Source: Williamsia sp. CHRR-6 (lineage in GTDB: Bacteria; Actinomycetota; Actinomycetes; Mycobacteriales; Mycobacteriaceae). Taken from it: a stretch of DNA of 64,000 nt. The stretch is taken from positions 186,001-250,000 of the forward strand of contig NZ_JAHCSG010000005.1 of NCBI RefSeq assembly GCF_018474015.1, in the 5' to 3' direction. How positions within the stretch are numbered: the first letter of the stretch is position 1; the number at the start of each line of letters is the position of its first letter. Under the pieces are notes generated by a model that was not told where the DNA came from, did not search any database, and worked only from the letters and a program-made list of their open reading frames with translations. Shown one piece after another: positions 1-9,315 of this stretch. Made by a program: the position numbers and the translations under genes.

Positions 1-237
1 ACCATCGTCGACACCATCCGATCGGGTGCGGTGGCCATGGTCATCAACACCCCGTTCGGCAACTCCGGTCCACGCATCGACGGTTACGAGATCCGCAGTG
101 CCGCAGTGTCGGTGAACATCCCGTGCATCACCACGGTGCAGGGGGCGGGTGCCGCCGTGCAGGGTATCGAGGCGGCGATCGTCGGCGACATCGGCGTGCG
201 GTCGCTGCAGTCGCGCCACGCCGCGATGAACCGGTGA
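1..237 (+). CDS. carB: Carbamoyl-phosphate synthase large subunit, C-terminal end (partial)
   Basis: The gene enters from the left edge and only the last 78 codons are present. They read as the C-terminal MGS-like allosteric domain of the large subunit, with the typical NTPFG and [14 protein letters not shown] segments. The enzyme makes carbamoyl phosphate from glutamine-derived ammonia, bicarbonate and ATP for pyrimidine and arginine synthesis. The stop codon overlaps the GTG of pyrF (GTGA), so both genes are in one pyr operon. The catalytic domains lie outside the window. Confidence 0.95.
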   Translation, partial: TIVDTIRSGAVAMVINTPFGNSGPRIDGYEIRSAAVSVNIPCITTVQGAGAAVQGIEAAIVGDIGVRSLQSRHAAMNR

Positions 238-1088
238 GCGATCCCGGGTCGCCGCGCCGTGATCCGGCTGTCCTCGACTTCGCCGCTCGACACCGGGCAG
301 CGGTGGACGCCCGGGGTCGGCTGTGTGCGGGCATCGACCCGCACCCGCAGCTGCTGCAGCGGTGGGGACTGGGTGACGATGCAGACGGGCTGCGCCGATT
401 CGCCGACATCTGTGTCGAGGCTCTCGGGTCGGTGGCGGCGGTGATCAAGCCGCAGGTCGCCTTCTTCGAGCGCTTCGGTTCCCGCGGTCTGGCCGTGCTG
501 GAGGAGACCATCGGTGCCGCCACCGAGGCCGGTGCGTTGGTGCTGGCCGACGCCAAACGCGGGGACATCGGGACCACGATGGCCGCCTACGCGCACGCCT
601 GGCTCGGTGCGACCTCACCGCTGTGCAGTGACGCGGTGACCGTGTCGCCGTATCTGGGGTTCGGTTCGTTGCAACCGGCGCTGGACCTCGCGACGGCGAC
701 CGGGCGCGGTGTCGTGGTGTTGGCCCGCACCTCCAACCCTGAGGGCGGCTCGGTGCAGCTGGCTCAGACGGAGGGGATATCGGTGGCGCAGTCGATCATC
801 GATGCGGTGGTCGCGGTGAACTCGGGACCCGCTGCGGTGGCCGGTGTGGTCGTAGGGGCCACGCGTGACCACGGTCTGGATCTGTCGGGTCTGCAGGCGC
901 CGATCCTGGCCCCGGGCCTCGGTGCCCAGGGCGCCACTGCCGCCGACCTGGCTGCGGTGTTCACAGGCGATCACCGATGGCTGCTGCCCGCCGCGTCGCG
1001 GGAGATCTTGGCGCACGGACCGTCGGTGTCGGCGTTGTCGGCAGTCGCGGCACGCCTACGTGACGAGCTCGAGGCAGCCCTGGACTGA
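234..1088 (+). CDS. pyrF: Orotidine 5'-phosphate decarboxylase
   Basis: Catalyses the last step of UMP synthesis, OMP to UMP plus CO2, in the cytoplasm. The 284-residue protein carries the motif [10 protein letters not shown] with the catalytic Asp106-Lys108-Asp111 set, and a C-terminal PGLGAQG phosphate-binding segment, as in the longer type-2 PyrF of mycobacteria. The GTG at 234 overlaps the carB stop by four bases and gives a normal N terminus; the frame stays open further upstream but only across the end of carB. A 12-base stretch at its 3' end (1073-1084) is repeated just after the stop (1091-1102). Confidence 0.96.
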   Translation: MSDPGSPRRDPAVLDFAARHRAAVDARGRLCAGIDPHPQLLQRWGLGDDADGLRRFADICVEALGSVAAVIKPQVAFFERFGSRGLAVLEETIGAATEAGALVLADAKRGDIGTTMAAYAHAWLGATSPLCSDAVTVSPYLGFGSLQPALDLATATGRGVVVLARTSNPEGGSVQLAQTEGISVAQSIIDAVVAVNSGPAAVAGVVVGATRDHGLDLSGLQAPILAPGLGAQGATAADLAAVFTGDHRWLLPAASREILAHGPSVSALSAVAARLRDELEAALD

Positions 1089-1102
1089 ACGGCAGCCCTG
1101 GA
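1073..1102. repeat. Direct repeat across the pyrF stop codon
   Basis: The 12-base sequence GGCAGCCCTGGA occurs at 1073-1084 inside the last codons of pyrF and again at 1091-1102, with a period of 18 bases. The second copy lies just beyond the stop codon. It is one of several cases in this window where a gene end is partly duplicated. Confidence 0.85.
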
Positions 1103-1488
1103 TCGGGTGGTCGGTGGCGACGATGCTGTCGTTCGCCCACGTCACAGGCGTGTGACGACACGCGCGGGTCGCAACGAATGTCTCACCGGCCAGGTGTCGA
1201 CCCACCAGTCACACCTGTCACGGGGGCTGGTCGGCGAGGTTTCCGGGTCGATGGGGTGCAATTTTCGTAAAGCCGTTGTGGGACAGCGTATTGCGCGCTC
1301 GGCGCCGGTCGCTCGGCGGCTCGGCCGGCTCGGTCTCGATCGGCGGGGTCCACGCCCTACAACACCGACACCTGCGCAGGTCGACAGGGGGTGGGGCTCG
1401 CAAATGCCTGCTCCCGTCGGTACGGTCGCAAGCGCTGCGCCGAACGCAGCACCGCAACGACTCAAGTTCTACGAATACGGAGGAACCC
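1089..1488 (+). promoter_or_regulatory. Long intergenic leader of mihF with GTCACA-type sites
   Basis: These 400 bases between pyrF and mihF hold no convincing gene. Two elements stand out. A perfect inverted repeat GTCACA-GGCG-TGTGAC lies at 1141-1156. A direct repeat GTCACA-CCT-GTCACG lies at 1208-1222, resembling the spaced GTCACA repeats described for the response regulator MtrA. AT-richer sequence around 1259-1300 is the likeliest promoter area, but no good -10/-35 pair could be fixed. The regulatory reading is inference. Confidence 0.4.
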
Positions 1489-1806
1489 GTGGCCCTTCCC
1501 CAGTTGACACCCGAGCAGCGCGCCGCAGCTCTGGAGAAGGCAGCTGCCGCTCGTCGGGCCCGTGCCGAGCTCAAAGAGCGGCTCAAGCGCGGCGGCACCG
1601 ATCTCAAGCAGGTGCTCAAGGATGCCGAGACCGACGAGATCCTCGGCAAGATGAAGGTCTCGGCGCTGCTCGAGGCCCTGCCCAAGGTGGGCAAGGTCAA
1701 GGCCCAGGAGATCATGACCGAGCTCGAGATCGCCCCGACGCGGCGTCTGCGCGGCCTCGGTGACCGGCAGCGCAAGGCTCTGCTGGCCAAGTTCGACCAG
1801 GGCTGA
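1489..1806 (+). CDS. mihF: Actinobacterial integration host factor (mIHF)
   Basis: Small nucleoid-associated DNA-binding protein of the actinobacterial IHF family (Rv1388 type), which bends and compacts DNA. The 105-residue product starts with VALPQLTPEQRAAALEKA and carries the family core KVSALLEALPKVGKVKAQEI, a helix-hairpin-helix-like (S13-like H2TH) fold, followed by a basic tail. The GTG at 1489 follows a good ribosome binding site (GGAGG at 1479-1483). The reading frame continues upstream, but that part is unlike any known homologue and is not counted. It is followed by gmk, as in mycobacteria. Confidence 0.95.
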   Translation: MALPQLTPEQRAAALEKAAAARRARAELKERLKRGGTDLKQVLKDAETDEILGKMKVSALLEALPKVGKVKAQEIMTELEIAPTRRLRGLGDRQRKALLAKFDQG

Positions 1807-1888
1807 GGTCAGCCATCTGCGACGACACCGTCCAGCGGCGCCACGCGGTGCCGGGTGTAGCAGCCCAGGCCGCTGCAACTGAGAAGCG

Positions 1889-2509
1889 ATGACCGCCGCC
1901 GAACTGTCCGTGGACCAGAGGGGCCGACTTGTGGTTGTGGTCGGTCCCTCTGCCGTCGGCAAGTCCAGCGTGGTGCGGCGATTGCGAGAACTGTTGCCAG
2001 AGCTGGTGTTCAGCGTCTCGGCGACCACCCGGGCGCCGCGGACCGGCGAGGTCGACGGTCGCGACTACCACTTCGTCGACGATGCCCGTTTCGATGCGAT
2101 GATCGCCGAGGGCGAACTGCTTGAATGGGCCGAGATTCACGGGGGCTTGCAGCGGTCGGGTACTCCGGCAGCACCCGTTCTCGACGCGTTGGCGGCCGGT
2201 AGTCCGGTGCTGGTCGAAGTCGACATCGCGGGTGCGCGAGCGGTCGCCCGCCGACTGCCCGAGGCGATCACCGTCTTCCTGGCGCCGCCGAGTTGGGAGG
2301 AGCTGGTGCGTCGGCTCACCGGTCGAGGCACCGAGTCCGCCGACGTCATCGCGCGGCGACTGGAGACCGCGCGAGCCGAACTGGCCATGGCCGACGAGTT
2401 CGACCACGTCATCGTCAACGACGAAGTCGACCGGGTGGCCCAGACCTTGCTATCCTTGCTGGTCGGGCGTGTGGGCTCGGAAGATGCGGGCCCATCTGAT
2501 CCCGCCTGA
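1889..2509 (+). CDS. gmk: Guanylate kinase
   Basis: Phosphorylates GMP to GDP with ATP. The 206-residue protein has the P-loop GPSAVGKS at residues 19-26, the GMP-binding stretch [19 protein letters not shown], and the E(W)AEIHG segment, closely matching mycobacterial Gmk. The start ATG is preceded by a weak GAGAAG site. The last residues are charged and poorly conserved. Its position between mihF and rpoZ is the conserved actinobacterial order. Confidence 0.96.
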   Translation: MTAAELSVDQRGRLVVVVGPSAVGKSSVVRRLRELLPELVFSVSATTRAPRTGEVDGRDYHFVDDARFDAMIAEGELLEWAEIHGGLQRSGTPAAPVLDALAAGSPVLVEVDIAGARAVARRLPEAITVFLAPPSWEELVRRLTGRGTESADVIARRLETARAELAMADEFDHVIVNDEVDRVAQTLLSLLVGRVGSEDAGPSDPA

Positions 2510-2599
2510 CCGTCGCCGTGCGGGCGTTTGTGGCCCGTCCACCAGCAGCGACACCGTGCGAACCCGATCTGGGGGCGCACACCAGAACCGATGAAGTGA

Positions 2600-2908
<309 letters not shown>

Positions 2909-2928
2909 GGCGCGAACGGCGTACGTCG

Positions 2929-4179
2929 ATGAACGCGACATCGACCCGACGTCGGGTGGTCGTCGGGGTGGGCGGCGGAATCGCCGCCTACAAGGCGTGC
3001 GGGGTGATCCGGCACTTCACCGAGTCCGGTCACGACGTGCGGGTGATACCCACCCGTGCCGCATTGAATTTCGTCGGACAGGCGACCTTCGAGGCGCTCA
3101 GTGGCAATCCCGCCACACCCGAGGTGTTCGACGACGTCCCCGATGTGCCGCATGTGCGCGTCGGGCAGGGCGCTGATCTGGTGGTGATCGCGCCGGCGAC
3201 GGCAGACCTGATGGCCCGCGCGGCGACCGGTCGCGCCGACGACCTGCTGACCGCGACGCTGCTGACGGCCCGATGCCCGGTGTTGTTCGCACCCGCGATG
3301 CACACCGAGATGTGGGAGCATCCGGCCACCCGTGCGAACGTGGCAACGCTGCGGGCGCACGGCTCGATCGTGATGACGCCCGCGTCGGGTCGGCTCACCG
3401 GTACCGACACCGGACCCGGTCGACTCCCCGAACCGGACGAGATCGGATTGCTCGGCGATCTGCTGCTCGAACGCCCCGACGCGCTTCCCCGCGATCTGGA
3501 GGGCGTGCGGATCCTGATCACCGCCGGTGGTACCCGCGAACCGCTCGACCCGGTGCGCTACCTGGGTAATCGCAGCTCCGGCAAGCAGGGCTTCGCACTC
3601 GCGCGCGCTGCCGTCCAGCGTGGCGCGTCGGTCACCCTGATCGCGGGCAGTGTGTCCGGGGTGTCGGTGCCCGCGGGCGTCGAGATCGCGCCGGTGGTCA
3701 CCGCAGCCGAGATGGAGCAGGAGGTGACCCGACGCGCTGCAGTGGCCGACGTGGTCATCATGGCCGCGGCCGTCGCAGACTTTCGGCCGGTGGTGCGTGC
3801 GGAGTCCAAGATCAAGAAGAACGGCGCCGACCCTGATCCGATCGTGTTGACCACCAACCCCGACATCCTGCACGGGTTGGTGACCGCACGAGCCGCCGGT
3901 GATCTCACCGACGAGACCGTGATCGTCGGATTCGCCGCCGAGACCGGCGACGCCGACGGCGGCGTACTCGATCACGGCCGCATCAAACTGGTCCGCAAGG
4001 GCTGCGATCTGTTGGTGGTCAACGCAGTCGGCGACGGGCGTGCGTTCGGCACCGACGACAACACGGGCTGGTTGCTGACCGCCACCGGCACCGAGACGGC
4101 GCTGCCGATGGGATCGAAAACACTCATGGCGAGTCGAATCCTCGACGCGGTCTCCGAGGTCCGTCGCGACCGGCGCTGA
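2929..4179 (+). CDS. coaBC: Bifunctional phosphopantothenoylcysteine decarboxylase / phosphopantothenate-cysteine ligase
   Basis: Catalyses two successive steps of coenzyme A synthesis: ligation of cysteine to 4'-phosphopantothenate (CoaB) and FMN-dependent decarboxylation to phosphopantetheine (CoaC). Residues 1-190 are the flavoprotein CoaC domain, with GGGIAAYKA near residue 15, the catalytic His75 in DVPHVRVG, and PAMHTEMW. The CoaB domain starts near residue 195 with ITAGGTREPLDPVRYLGNRS and includes the KIKK segment. The loop that carries the catalytic cysteine in E. coli CoaC (ACGD) reads TGTD at residues 157-160, so Cys is replaced by Gly158. M. tuberculosis CoaBC, as remembered, also lacks this Cys. 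Confidence 0.95.
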   Translation: MNATSTRRRVVVGVGGGIAAYKACGVIRHFTESGHDVRVIPTRAALNFVGQATFEALSGNPATPEVFDDVPDVPHVRVGQGADLVVIAPATADLMARAATGRADDLLTATLLTARCPVLFAPAMHTEMWEHPATRANVATLRAHGSIVMTPASGRLTGTDTGPGRLPEPDEIGLLGDLLLERPDALPRDLEGVRILITAGGTREPLDPVRYLGNRSSGKQGFALARAAVQRGASVTLIAGSVSGVSVPAGVEIAPVVTAAEMEQEVTRRAAVADVVIMAAAVADFRPVVRAESKIKKNGADPDPIVLTTNPDILHGLVTARAAGDLTDETVIVGFAAETGDADGGVLDHGRIKLVRKGCDLLVVNAVGDGRAFGTDDNTGWLLTATGTETALPMGSKTLMASRILDAVSEVRRDRR

Positions 4180-4430
4180 CCAAGGTTTCTCCGCGGCCGA
4201 ACCCTGCGGCCCAGGTCGGCCGCGACCAGCGGATGTGTGTAGGTTGTTCCCTTGGTGCGGGGACCACCACCGGGTCTGCCGCCCAGGTGGCCGCCACCAC
4301 ACCGGGGGCGGGGCCAGGTGGGCGCGGCGATGCGGTGTGTCGCGGCGGGACCCCTTGCCGGCCACGCGGCGGCGCGTTCGCCGCGAGCAATTGACCCGCC
4401 CTGCATGACGACCACGTTCGAGAGGAAAAG
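4180..4430 (+). promoter_or_regulatory. Intergenic region upstream of metK
   Basis: These 251 bases separate coaBC from metK and are very G+C-rich with several short GC repeats. I compared the region with the consensus cores of SAM riboswitches and saw no match. A clear ribosome binding site, GAGAGG (4418-4423), precedes metK. No promoter can be named with confidence. Confidence 0.3.
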
Positions 4431-5651
4431 ATGACCACGTCCGCTTCGGGAGCGTCCCGGCTGTTCACCAGCGAATCGGTTACCGAGGGCCACCCCGACA
4501 AGATCTGTGACGCCATCAGCGACTCGATCCTCGACGCGCTGCTGCGGGAGGATCCCACCTCCCGCGTTGCTGTGGAGACCTTGGTGACCACCGGCCAGGT
4601 CCACGTCGCCGGTGAGGTGACCACCTCGGCCTACGCCGACATTCCGGCCATCGTGCGCGAGAAGGTGCTCGAGATCGGCTACGACTCGTCGTCGAAGGGA
4701 TTCGACGGCGCGTCCTGCGGCGTGAACGTGGCGATCGGGGCGCAGTCGCCCGACATCGCCCAGGGTGTGGACAACGCCTACGAGGCGCGGGTGGACGGCC
4801 AGACCGACGAGATCGACAAGCAGGGTGCCGGCGACCAGGGCCTGATGTTCGGGTACTCCACCAGCGACACCCCCGAGCTGATGCCCCTGCCCATCGCGCT
4901 AGCCCACCGTCTCTCGCGCAAGCTGACCGAGGTGCGCAAGAACGGCACCCTGCCCTACCTGCGCCCAGACGGCAAGACCCAGGTGACCATCGAATACGCG
5001 GGTGACACCCCGGTCCGGCTGGACACCGTGGTGCTCTCGACGCAGCACGCCGCCGACATCGACCTGGTCAACATGCTCACCCCCGACATCAAGGCCAACG
5101 TCGTCGACGCAGTGATCGCCGAAGCCGATCTCGGTGCCCTCGACACCTCGAACGTGCGGCTGTTGGTCAACCCGACCGGCAAGTTCGTCCTCGGTGGACC
5201 GATGGGCGACGCCGGCTTGACCGGCCGCAAGATCATCGTCGACACCTACGGCGGCATGGCCCGCCACGGCGGTGGCGCGTTCTCCGGCAAAGACCCCTCG
5301 AAGGTCGATCGCAGCGCGGCCTACGCCATGCGGTGGGTGGCCAAGAACGCCGTCGCCGCCGGGCTGGCCAAGCGCATCGAGGTCCAGGTGGCCTACGCCA
5401 TCGGCAAGGCCGCTCCGGTGGGCCTGTTCGTCGAGACGTTCGGTACCGAGACCATCGATCCGGCGACCATCCAGGCCGCCATCAGCCAGGTCTTCGACCT
5501 GCGGCCGGGTGCGATCATCCGCGACCTGGACCTGCTGCGCCCCATCTACGCACCCACCGCAGCCTATGGTCACTTCGGTCGTACCGACGTGGACCTGCCG
5601 TGGGAGCGCACCGATCGCGTCGACGCCTTGAAGGCCGCCGCCGGTCTGTGA
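4431..5651 (+). CDS. metK: S-adenosylmethionine synthetase
   Basis: Makes S-adenosylmethionine from methionine and ATP in the cytoplasm. The 406-residue protein has all family signatures: [17 protein letters not shown] near the N terminus, [11 protein letters not shown] in the centre, and the [19 protein letters not shown] loop that binds phosphate. Its length is normal for the family. It starts at an ATG after GAGAGGAAAAG. Confidence 0.97.
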   Translation: MTTSASGASRLFTSESVTEGHPDKICDAISDSILDALLREDPTSRVAVETLVTTGQVHVAGEVTTSAYADIPAIVREKVLEIGYDSSSKGFDGASCGVNVAIGAQSPDIAQGVDNAYEARVDGQTDEIDKQGAGDQGLMFGYSTSDTPELMPLPIALAHRLSRKLTEVRKNGTLPYLRPDGKTQVTIEYAGDTPVRLDTVVLSTQHAADIDLVNMLTPDIKANVVDAVIAEADLGALDTSNVRLLVNPTGKFVLGGPMGDAGLTGRKIIVDTYGGMARHGGGAFSGKDPSKVDRSAAYAMRWVAKNAVAAGLAKRIEVQVAYAIGKAAPVGLFVETFGTETIDPATIQAAISQVFDLRPGAIIRDLDLLRPIYAPTAAYGHFGRTDVDLPWERTDRVDALKAAAGL

Positions 5652-5676
5652 CGACCTGCTCGGATCGCCCGGGGAG

Positions 5677-7713
5677 ATGAGCACACGTGCGGCCTCACGG
5701 ACGCCGGCTGCTCATCTCCCCGTGGCGTCTGTGCTGCCCATGCTGGGTCTCTCGCACCTCGATCGGCCCTTCGACTACCAGGTCGACACCGACCAGGACG
5801 CCGATGCGCGGCCCGGCGTGCGGGTCCGCGTCCGCTTCGCGGGTCGACTGGTGGACGGCTTCGTCGTCGAGCGACTCGACGCCAGCGATCACCCCGGACG
5901 GTTGGGCTGGCTGGACCGGGTGGTCTCGTCCGAACCTGTCCTCACCGCCGAGCTGCTGCGGCTCTGCCGTGCCGTGGCCCAGCGCTACGCCGGGATGACG
6001 ACCGACGTCCTGCGCCTGGCCATCCCGCCACGACACGCCCGCACCGAGCAGGCCGTCGACTCCGGGGCACTCGACCTCGCGACACTCCCGCCGCCGCCGG
6101 CACCATCAGATGATGCCTGGGCCCAGTACCGGGCCGGGCGTTCATTGCTGGCTGCGATCACCGCAGGCGGCGCACCACGTGCGGCGTGGCAGGCACTGCC
6201 CGGCGAACGCTGGGAAGTCCGGTTGGCCGAGCTCGCAGCCGTCGCCGTGCGCGCCGGACGCGGCGTGATCATCGTGGTGCCCGACCAGCGCGACATCGAC
6301 CGGGTCGAGGCCACGTGCCGCGCCACCCTGGGTGACCGGGTGGTGGCACTGTCGGCCGGGTTGGGACCCACCGCGCGTTATCGCCGCTGGCTGCGGGTTC
6401 TGCGGGGGTGCGCCGACGTGGTCGTCGGCACTCGCTCGGCGGCGTTCGCACCGGTGGTCGATCTGGGGCTGATGGTGGTCTGGGACGACGGCGACGACAG
6501 CCTCACCGAACCGCGGGCGCCGTACCCGCATCCGCGCGAGGTGGCCGTGCTGCGTTCGGTCGACTCAGCGTGCGCGCTGGTCATCGGTGGGTTCGCGCGG
6601 ACCGCCGAGACCCAGACCCTCGTCGATTCGGGGTGGATGCACGAGGTGGTGGCCGATCGCGCGGTGCTGCGCGCGCGGGTGCCGCGCATCGTCGCCATCA
6701 GCGACGAGGACCGTCGGGTGGCGCGCGACCCGTTGGCCCGGGTGGCCCGTATCCCCGAAATCGCCTTCGACGCAGCTCGTCAGGCGTTGTCCGCCGACCT
6801 GCCGGTGCTGATCGGAGTGCCGCGGCGTGGTTACCATCCGTCGCTGGCCTGCCGCGGATGCCGCACTCGGGTGCGGTGTCGTCGCTGCCACGGACCGATG
6901 TCCCTCGACGGCCCGGTGGCCACCGGCGGTGAGACCGACGGGCCGATCACGTGCCGGTGGTGCGGTCGCCGAGAGAACACGTTTCGCTGCGTGGACTGTG
7001 GTGACCGGGGTCTGCGCGCGCTGACCACCGGCTCACGACGCACCGCCGAGGAGCTCGGCCGGGCGTTTCCGGGAGTACCGGTGTTGACCTCGGGTGGGGA
7101 TCGGGTGGTGGACACGATCGGCGGGGGAGCCCGGGTGGTGGTGGCCACGCCGGGGGCCGAGCCTGCCGCTGCGGGGGGTTACGGCGCGGCGGTCCTGCTC
7201 GACACGTGGGCGCAGCTCGACCGCGCGGACCTGCGGGCCGGTGAACAGACCCTGCGGCGCTGGCTGGCCACGGCCACCCTGGTCCGACCGGCCGCCGCCG
7301 GTGGGACGATGGTCATCGTCGCTGAGGCGTCGTTGCCGGTGGTGCAGGCGACCATCCGCTGGGATCCGGTCGGGTTCGCCGTCGCCGAGGTGGCCGCGCG
7401 TGCTGAGCTCTCGCTGCCCCCAGCGGTCACGATGATCGCCGTGGACGGATCGGCAACCGCGGTAGGCGCGTTCATGCAGGCGCTGGAGTTGCCCGACGAG
7501 GCACAAACCCTGGGTCCGGTGCCGTTGCCGCCGGGTGCGCGTCCGCCGTCGGGATCAGAATCTGCCGATGATGTCGAACGAATCTTGTTGCGGATCAAAC
7601 GATCTGGCGGTCGCGACCTGGTGGCCGCACTGCGCCGAGCCCAGGTGGCACGCAGTGCGGCGCGCGACGGCGGGGCGCTGCGGGTTCAGGTCGACCCACC
7701 GACCATCGGGTGA
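5677..7713 (+). CDS. priA: Primosomal protein N' (PriA), helicase motifs degenerate
   Basis: PriA-family replication-restart protein of 678 residues. The N-terminal DNA-binding domain and the zinc-binding domain are intact: about eight cysteines between residues 390 and 450, in CRGCRTRVRCRRCHG and CRWCGRRENTFRCVDCG. The helicase core is not. The place of the Walker A loop reads ALPGERWEVRLA (about residues 172-183) with no GKT/GKS, and the DEAH box reads WDDGDD (about residue 268). Actinobacterial PriA homologues are known to lack these motifs, so it probably acts as a structural or loading factor and not as an ATP-driven helicase. It starts 25 bases after metK with GGGGAG. Confidence 0.9.
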   Translation: MSTRAASRTPAAHLPVASVLPMLGLSHLDRPFDYQVDTDQDADARPGVRVRVRFAGRLVDGFVVERLDASDHPGRLGWLDRVVSSEPVLTAELLRLCRAVAQRYAGMTTDVLRLAIPPRHARTEQAVDSGALDLATLPPPPAPSDDAWAQYRAGRSLLAAITAGGAPRAAWQALPGERWEVRLAELAAVAVRAGRGVIIVVPDQRDIDRVEATCRATLGDRVVALSAGLGPTARYRRWLRVLRGCADVVVGTRSAAFAPVVDLGLMVVWDDGDDSLTEPRAPYPHPREVAVLRSVDSACALVIGGFARTAETQTLVDSGWMHEVVADRAVLRARVPRIVAISDEDRRVARDPLARVARIPEIAFDAARQALSADLPVLIGVPRRGYHPSLACRGCRTRVRCRRCHGPMSLDGPVATGGETDGPITCRWCGRRENTFRCVDCGDRGLRALTTGSRRTAEELGRAFPGVPVLTSGGDRVVDTIGGGARVVVATPGAEPAAAGGYGAAVLLDTWAQLDRADLRAGEQTLRRWLATATLVRPAAAGGTMVIVAEASLPVVQATIRWDPVGFAVAEVAARAELSLPPAVTMIAVDGSATAVGAFMQALELPDEAQTLGPVPLPPGARPPSGSESADDVERILLRIKRSGGRDLVAALRRAQVARSAARDGGALRVQVDPPTIG

Positions 7714-7754
7714 TCCCGCCGGTCGCGGTGCGAGTCGGGCGCGAGTGACCCCCA

Positions 7755-7760
7755 TAGACT
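7755..7760 (+). promoter_or_regulatory. Candidate -10 element of the def operon
   Basis: TAGACT (TANNNT type) lies 35 bases before the def start codon. It would place the transcript start near 7767, giving a short leader containing the GGAAAGGA ribosome binding site. Sequence-only prediction. Confidence 0.4.
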
Positions 7761-7795
7761 CGACTCATTCGTCTTCTCGTGGAAAGGAACCTGCG

Positions 7796-8395
7796 GTGGC
7801 TGTACTGCCGATTCGAGTGTTCGGTGACCCGGTCCTGCGGGCGCGCGCCGCCGAGGTGACCGAGTTCACGCCCGAGCTGGCCAGACTCGTCGAGGACATG
7901 ATGGAGACGATGGACGCCCACGAGGGGGCCGGGCTCGCCGCGACCCAGGTGGGTGTGGAGGCGCGCGTGTTCACCTTCTCGTGCGGCGGGCACCGAGGGC
8001 ACATCATCAACCCGGTCTGGACCGCGGAGGGTACCGAGCAGCAGACCGACTTCGAGGGCTGTCTGTCCATCCCCGGCATCCGCGCGCGATGCACCCGTCA
8101 CGAACGGGTCACCGTGCGGGGCGTCGACCGCGACGGAGCGCCGATCAGCATCACCGCCGAGGGCATCATGGCGCGGTGTGTCCAACACGAGACCGATCAC
8201 CTCGACGGCGTGCTGTTTCTGCAGCGGCTCGACGCCCCGGTGCGCAAAGAGGCGATGCGTGCGGTGCGGCACAGCCAGTGGTTTGCCGCCGACATCACCA
8301 TCACCGACGATCCGGGTTCGTATCCGATCGTGACCGTCGACAGTCCGCAGGTCGCTGCAGCACAACCCGAATCCGCCGAGGCGGCGCGCGGGTGA
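7796..8395 (+). CDS. def: Peptide deformylase
   Basis: Metalloenzyme that removes the formyl group from the N-terminal methionine of new proteins. The 199-residue product has the three deformylase motifs: GAGLAATQ (motif I), EGCLS (motif II, metal-binding Cys) and QHETDHLDG (motif III, two metal-binding His). GTG 7796 is chosen because it follows GGAAAGGAA and gives the usual N terminus ([15 protein letters not shown]). The stop overlaps the fmt start by four bases, coupling formyl removal with formyl-Met-tRNA synthesis. Confidence 0.96.
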   Translation: MAVLPIRVFGDPVLRARAAEVTEFTPELARLVEDMMETMDAHEGAGLAATQVGVEARVFTFSCGGHRGHIINPVWTAEGTEQQTDFEGCLSIPGIRARCTRHERVTVRGVDRDGAPISITAEGIMARCVQHETDHLDGVLFLQRLDAPVRKEAMRAVRHSQWFAADITITDDPGSYPIVTVDSPQVAAAQPESAEAARG

Positions 8396-9315
8396 GGATC
8401 GCCTTCGCCGGAACCCCCGAGCCCGCGGTGCCCACCCTGCAGCGGCTGCTGGGCGCCCCCGACCACGACGTCATCGGGGTGATCACCCGGCCCGACGCGG
8501 TGGCAGGCCGCGGTCGCACGGTGACCCGGTCGCCGGTCGGGCGGGTGGCCGACGCTGCCGGGCTCGAGGTGTTGACCCCCGAGCGCCTCGCCGACGTCCG
8601 CGATCGGCTGGCCGCGTGGGCCCCGGAATGCGTGGTCGTGGTCGCCTACGGCGGGTTGGTGCCCGCATCGATGCTGGATCTGCCGGTGCACGGTTGGATC
8701 AACTTGCACTTCTCGCTGCTGCCGGCCTGGCGCGGCGCCGCCCCGGTGCAGGCGGCGATCGCCGCGGGCGACACGTTCACCGGGGCCACCACGTTCCGGA
8801 TCGAGGCCGGTCTGGACACCGGACCCACCTACGGCACCCTGACCGAACGCATCCGGCCCACCGACACCGCTGGTGATCTGCTCGACCGGCTGTCCAGCGC
8901 AGGTGCCGAGCTGATGGTCGCCACCCTCGACGGTCTCGATCGGGGCGACCTGGTGGCCGTCCCACAGCCCGCCGAGGGCGTCAGTGTGGCGCCGAAGGTG
9001 AGTACCGCCGACGCCCGGATCCGGTGGGAGCAGCCCGCGCACATCGTGGACCGGCGGGTGCGTGCGGCCATCCCCGCGCCCGGACCGTGGACCCGGTTGG
9101 GGGAGCAGCGGCTGAAGATCGGCGTGGTGACACCGGTCCCCGACGCCGATGCGTTGGCGGCTGGCGCTGTGCGCGCAGGCAAGCGTGAGGTGCTGGTGGG
9201 TACCGGTTCGACGCCGGTGCGGTTGAGCACCGTTCAACCCCCGGGGAAGAAGGCGATGATCGCCGCGGACTGGGCGCGCGGAGCCCACCTCGACGACGGT
9301 GTGGTGCTGCGATGA
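8392..9315 (+). CDS. fmt: Methionyl-tRNA formyltransferase
   Basis: Transfers a formyl group from 10-formyltetrahydrofolate to Met-tRNA(fMet) for translation initiation. The 307-residue protein starts with [15 protein letters not shown] and has the catalytic [15 protein letters not shown] region and the following Asp region [14 protein letters not shown]. The GTG at 8392 overlaps the def stop (GTGA), and its own stop overlaps rsmB (ATGA). Confidence 0.96.
   Translation: MRIAFAGTPEPAVPTLQRLLGAPDHDVIGVITRPDAVAGRGRTVTRSPVGRVADAAGLEVLTPERLADVRDRLAAWAPECVVVVAYGGLVPASMLDLPVHGWINLHFSLLPAWRGAAPVQAAIAAGDTFTGATTFRIEAGLDTGPTYGTLTERIRPTDTAGDLLDRLSSAGAELMVATLDGLDRGDLVAVPQPAEGVSVAPKVSTADARIRWEQPAHIVDRRVRAAIPAPGPWTRLGEQRLKIGVVTPVPDADALAAGAVRAGKREVLVGTGSTPVRLSTVQPPGKKAMIAADWARGAHLDDGVVLR

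Noticed and set aside
4180-4430. A SAM riboswitch before metK
   Set aside because: No SAM-I, SAM-II or SAM-IV core consensus was found on reading the region.
4252-4434. A 60-codon frame ending on the metK start codon (stop overlaps the ATG), a possible leader peptide
   Set aside because: It starts at TTG without a ribosome binding site or a suitable -10, has atypical codons (AGG, GGA) and a composition explained by the GC-rich leader.
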